DNA of 6,568 nt from positions 1 through 6,568 of the forward strand of contig CBDVBD010000169.1 of the NCBI GenBank assembly GCA_965372135.1. Direction: 5' to 3'. Below the pieces are notes generated by a model. It did no database searches. It was not told the origin of the DNA and saw only the letters and a program-made list of their open reading frames with translations. Origin of the DNA: CBDVBD01 sp965372135. GTDB taxonomy: Bacteria > Electryoneota > RPQS01 > CBDVBD01. How positions within the stretch are numbered: the first letter of the stretch is position 1; each line of letters starts with the position of its first letter. This document shows positions 4,424 through 6,568 of this stretch, piece by piece. The translations under genes and the position numbers were made by a program.

Positions 4424-5419
4424 TTACAATCCCAAAAATCGCTTGGGATTGGTTTCGGTCATCCGGGTGATTTCTTGGTCAGTGAATTTCACCCGACACC
4501 AGAAAATCTTCCGGGCAAATTCCGTGTACCATTGAAGATACGATTTTTCATCCCACAGATATCTCCCCATATACCAATCGGTGCCATAGAGCACCCGATC
4601 CTGGATTTTCGGGGTATTCAGCATCCGTTTCACACTTTTGAAATACCGCCGGGGCATATACCACATTTCGGAGTCATACGAAATGTCGGTGTACACGTTA
4701 TTATATTTATTTATCATACGGATGATTTTCGGCTGCCAGCTCGATCCGGTACGGTCGTTGTGCGCCAGGTTTAGGATTAAGTTGGGGAACTTCTCCATCA
4801 CTTCAACCCAGTTGTCCGGATCGGCTTTGTGATAGTAGTCGTCGAAGCCGGGAATGCCTTCGTTGGCGCAGTGGGCGGTGACAGGATTTTTGTGTTGTTC
4901 GCAGTACTGATAGATGTCGAGCAACCGCTCGTCGCCAGGAAGATAGTCCATCACCGGATATATTTTCACTCCTTTGAATCTGCCGCTGGATAGGGCATCG
5001 GTGACGATTTGGGTGACGTTGGGTCGCCTGGGATCGGCGGCGATGAAGGGGAGCATGCGGGTGGTGCCGTATTGGTTGTTGATCGCTTCGCAAGCGGCGG
5101 CAGTTTCCTCTATCTGAGTTTGATAATCTTTGGTCCCGCCGCCGAAAGCGGAATTGTACTCCATATCCATCATGAGCGGGATGCAGATATCGGTTCCGGC
5201 GGCGTCCATTTCCTGCGCTAATTTTTGGGCGATTTCCATGATGGATTTTTCAGCGAGACCGAGGTAATGAGCCGGTCCGCAATCGGAAGGCAGGAATCGT
5301 TTCAGCAGCCAGTGGACGAATTTGTGAGCCGGATTTTTCAGATCAAGACCAAATCGTTCTTTGAATTTAGCTGGTACGCAGGATATGTCGAAGATGTGGC
5401 AGTGTGAATTGATAATCAT
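4424..5419 (-). CDS. Amidohydrolase-2 family metal-dependent hydrolase
   Basis: This is a TIM-barrel hydrolase of the amidohydrolase-related family (Amidohydro_2), 331 residues from the chosen start. Metal-site motifs are in order: HxH at His6/His8 (INSHCHIF), Lys152 in GVKIYP, His183 in TAHC, His220 in LAHND, and Asp281 in LYGTDW. The C-terminal NPKRFLGL (324-331) is typical. No signal peptide is seen, so it is probably cytosolic. Members hydrolyse or decarboxylate small molecules; this substrate is unknown. Start choice: the ATG at 5419 has AGGAGG six bases upstream, whereas the ATG at 5443 lies before that site and would overlap the upstream gene by 14 bases. The AGGAGG contains the TAG stop of the upstream gene, which strongly suggests coupled translation. 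Confidence 0.9.
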   Translation of the reverse strand: MIINSHCHIFDISCVPAKFKERFGLDLKNPAHKFVHWLLKRFLPSDCGPAHYLGLAEKSIMEIAQKLAQEMDAAGTDICIPLMMDMEYNSAFGGGTKDYQTQIEETAAACEAINNQYGTTRMLPFIAADPRRPNVTQIVTDALSSGRFKGVKIYPVMDYLPGDERLLDIYQYCEQHKNPVTAHCANEGIPGFDDYYHKADPDNWVEVMEKFPNLILNLAHNDRTGSSWQPKIIRMINKYNNVYTDISYDSEMWYMPRRYFKSVKRMLNTPKIQDRVLYGTDWYMGRYLWDEKSYLQWYTEFARKIFWCRVKFTDQEITRMTETNPKRFLGL

Positions 5420-5429
5420 TGCGATCCTC

Positions 5430-6359
5430 CTATAATCCGACAATTAATGTAAGTGCCTGTGAAAAATGATCTTTAGCTGCCAGATGGAAGTGGTGCCAGT
5501 GGGATCGTTCGAAGTTAGATTTCATTCTGGTTTCTTCTCCCTCTTTTTTCAGCAGTGCTTCACCAATCCATTTTTCCCTTTCATATTTAGGGATATCAAC
5601 TCCGGCTTCCCCTTTTGTGAACGCCACGATGGCTTTCACGCGATCACCATATCTATGAATTCGCAACAGTTTCAAGTATTTAAGTCGTACATCACCCCAT
5701 AATGGTCCGTTTCCGGATTTCTTTCTTAACCTTTGATAGATGGCACGGATTGCATCAATGGCTCGTTTCTCATTGACAATTTTCTGGTGCAGGCGATGGT
5801 CGGTCCAGGTTTCTGGAATCATATCCGGTGAATGACCGACTTCCGCATGACCGATGTTTGGAACTAATGATTTAAAGATATTGTACCAAGGATACACTGA
5901 ATTCCAATCCTCCCTGAGTCCGGTGAAATTCTGGTGCGACCAGGTGTCGGCATAGGTGTGCAGGGTGATTCCCAGTCGATAGGGATTGTTGCTTTTTAGG
6001 GCGGCATCCATTAGTTTTCGGGCATTTATGGAGTTGGGAGTAGTGTTGAGTTTGTTGCGGCTGTTTTTAATTACAACATTGTCGTCCCCCGGGAGGAAAT
6101 GAAAAGGCACATAGACGTATTTTTGGACGTACATGTCGAGGGATTTGGGTGACATAGACTGGGTCATGATTGGATAATAGTTGCCGCCGTTTGCAGGAAT
6201 TTTGCTGGGGAAGGGAATCTTTTTTTCTTCTTCAAGGGTAAACTGTCGTTCGTTGTTGTCATCCACAAATTGGGATGCATAGGCGATGATTTCCGCATCA
6301 GGTTGCTGGGTCAAGGCTGCCATAGAATAAATGAGATAGTAATGAAAATCCTTTTCCAT
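5430..6359 (-). CDS. DUF6765-like protein with a phospholipase C-like His/Asp motif
   Basis: This 309-residue protein resembles, from memory, the DUF6765 family. Shared traits are an N-terminal FHYY..Y.MA...(about 5-15), an IIAYASQFVDD segment (24-34), YVPFHFLPG (83-91), then HTYADTWSHQNFTG (134-147) and GHAEVGHSPD (170-179). The HxxxDxxxH spacing (His134, Asp138, His142), with His6, Asp33/34, His171 and His176, suggests a metal centre like that of zinc-dependent phospholipase C or S1/P1 nucleases; this is inference. No signal peptide or membrane helix is evident. The ATG has GGGAGGA seven bases upstream. It is the first gene of a pair with the amidohydrolase, whose start lies 10 bases after this stop. 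The family is moderately sure, the activity unknown. Confidence 0.8.
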   Translation of the reverse strand: MEKDFHYYLIYSMAALTQQPDAEIIAYASQFVDDNNERQFTLEEEKKIPFPSKIPANGGNYYPIMTQSMSPKSLDMYVQKYVYVPFHFLPGDDNVVIKNSRNKLNTTPNSINARKLMDAALKSNNPYRLGITLHTYADTWSHQNFTGLREDWNSVYPWYNIFKSLVPNIGHAEVGHSPDMIPETWTDHRLHQKIVNEKRAIDAIRAIYQRLRKKSGNGPLWGDVRLKYLKLLRIHRYGDRVKAIVAFTKGEAGVDIPKYEREKWIGEALLKKEGEETRMKSNFERSHWHHFHLAAKDHFSQALTLIVGL

Positions 6360-6553
6360 GATAATGTCCTCCCTGGTAATGGAATAATGATGAATGGGTC
6401 AGAAGGGTGATTGTAAATGAAACAATGATGAAGGTAATTACGGATATTTGAAAACTCAAATGGGGTTATGCCGGAACAAAGGAAGAGATTCCCCGAAGCA
6501 GCACTAAGGTCGGTGTGAGATTGTATGATATTTCTCTTAGCAATATAACAATA

Positions 6554-6559
6554 ATTATA
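6554..6559 (-). promoter_or_regulatory. Possible -10 box for the DUF6765/amidohydrolase operon
   Basis: TATAAT on the minus strand is a consensus match, but its -35 box would fall beyond the right edge, so it cannot be judged. The spacer 6360-6568 otherwise holds only the GGGAGGA ribosome site next to the gene and a short TTTGA/TCAAA dyad (about 6448-6461). I see no other gene there on either strand. Confidence 0.25.
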
Positions 6560-6568
6560 GAGTATGTC

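Noticed and set aside
4319..4774. 151-codon plus-strand frame opening with a Phe-rich segment
   Set aside because: It is antisense to the C-terminal part of the amidohydrolase and begins in T-rich low complexity; no ribosome site and no family resemblance.
4803..5093. 96-codon minus-strand frame rich in Arg, His and Gln
   Set aside because: It is a shifted-frame shadow inside the amidohydrolase, which has clear family motifs in the other frame.
5405..5420. TGATAATCATT-like half of a Fur box at the amidohydrolase start
   Set aside because: Only one half matches and it is explained by the codons for Met-Ile-Ile-Asn.
5419..5443. Earlier amidohydrolase start at 5443 (339 aa)
   Set aside because: The AGGAGG site lies downstream of that ATG and six bases before the ATG at 5419; the family motif INSHCH also starts right after the later ATG.

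Overview
The window looks like a chromosomal segment of a bacterium of moderate GC (roughly mid-40s percent by eye). It has bacterial Shine-Dalgarno sites, sigma-70-like promoter boxes and rho-independent terminators. Intergenic spacers carry short dispersed repeats of a kind I remember from environmental genomes, including uncultured phyla. I cannot name the lineage; nothing here is a taxonomic marker.

Left part (1-1701, minus strand): gcvT, the glycine-cleavage aminomethyltransferase, is followed after 36 bases by a comB-like 2-phosphosulfolactate phosphatase gene that runs off the left edge. The best promoter for this pair (1989-2017, minus) lies about 280 bases upstream of gcvT. The leader it would produce contains a C/G-tract hairpin element and one copy of a dispersed repeat.

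Centre (2222-3319, plus strand): one reading frame encodes a pentapeptide-repeat domain, a linker and a two-helix potassium-channel module with filter TLGFGD. A single in-frame TGA at 2657-2659 splits it. The linker beyond the TGA is still well conserved, so this is a recently broken gene, a sequence error or, less likely, a recoded one. Two copies of the same dispersed repeat flank the gene in direct orientation. The right-hand copy ends in a perfect 7-1-7 palindrome resembling a Fur box.

A very basic small open frame (3622-3813) may be a gene. It is followed by a perfect 18-bp palindrome and a textbook terminator at 3872-3908.

Spacer 3909-4423: no gene is seen, but it is the most structured part of the window. 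In order it holds a 10-bp inverted repeat, two tandem small hairpins that differ by a compensated base pair, a perfect 14-bp stem whose 20-base loop holds a four-run G-quadruplex motif, a bidirectional terminator, nested AT palindromes and a T-rich tract. Most of the hairpin cluster sits between the terminators of two converging transcription units.

Right part (4424-6359, minus strand): a two-gene operon. The upstream gene encodes a His/Asp-rich protein resembling DUF6765, with a motif like that of zinc-dependent phospholipase C. Its stop codon lies inside the Shine-Dalgarno site of the downstream gene, an amidohydrolase-2 family TIM-barrel hydrolase. The two are probably translationally coupled and may act in one pathway; the substrate is unknown.
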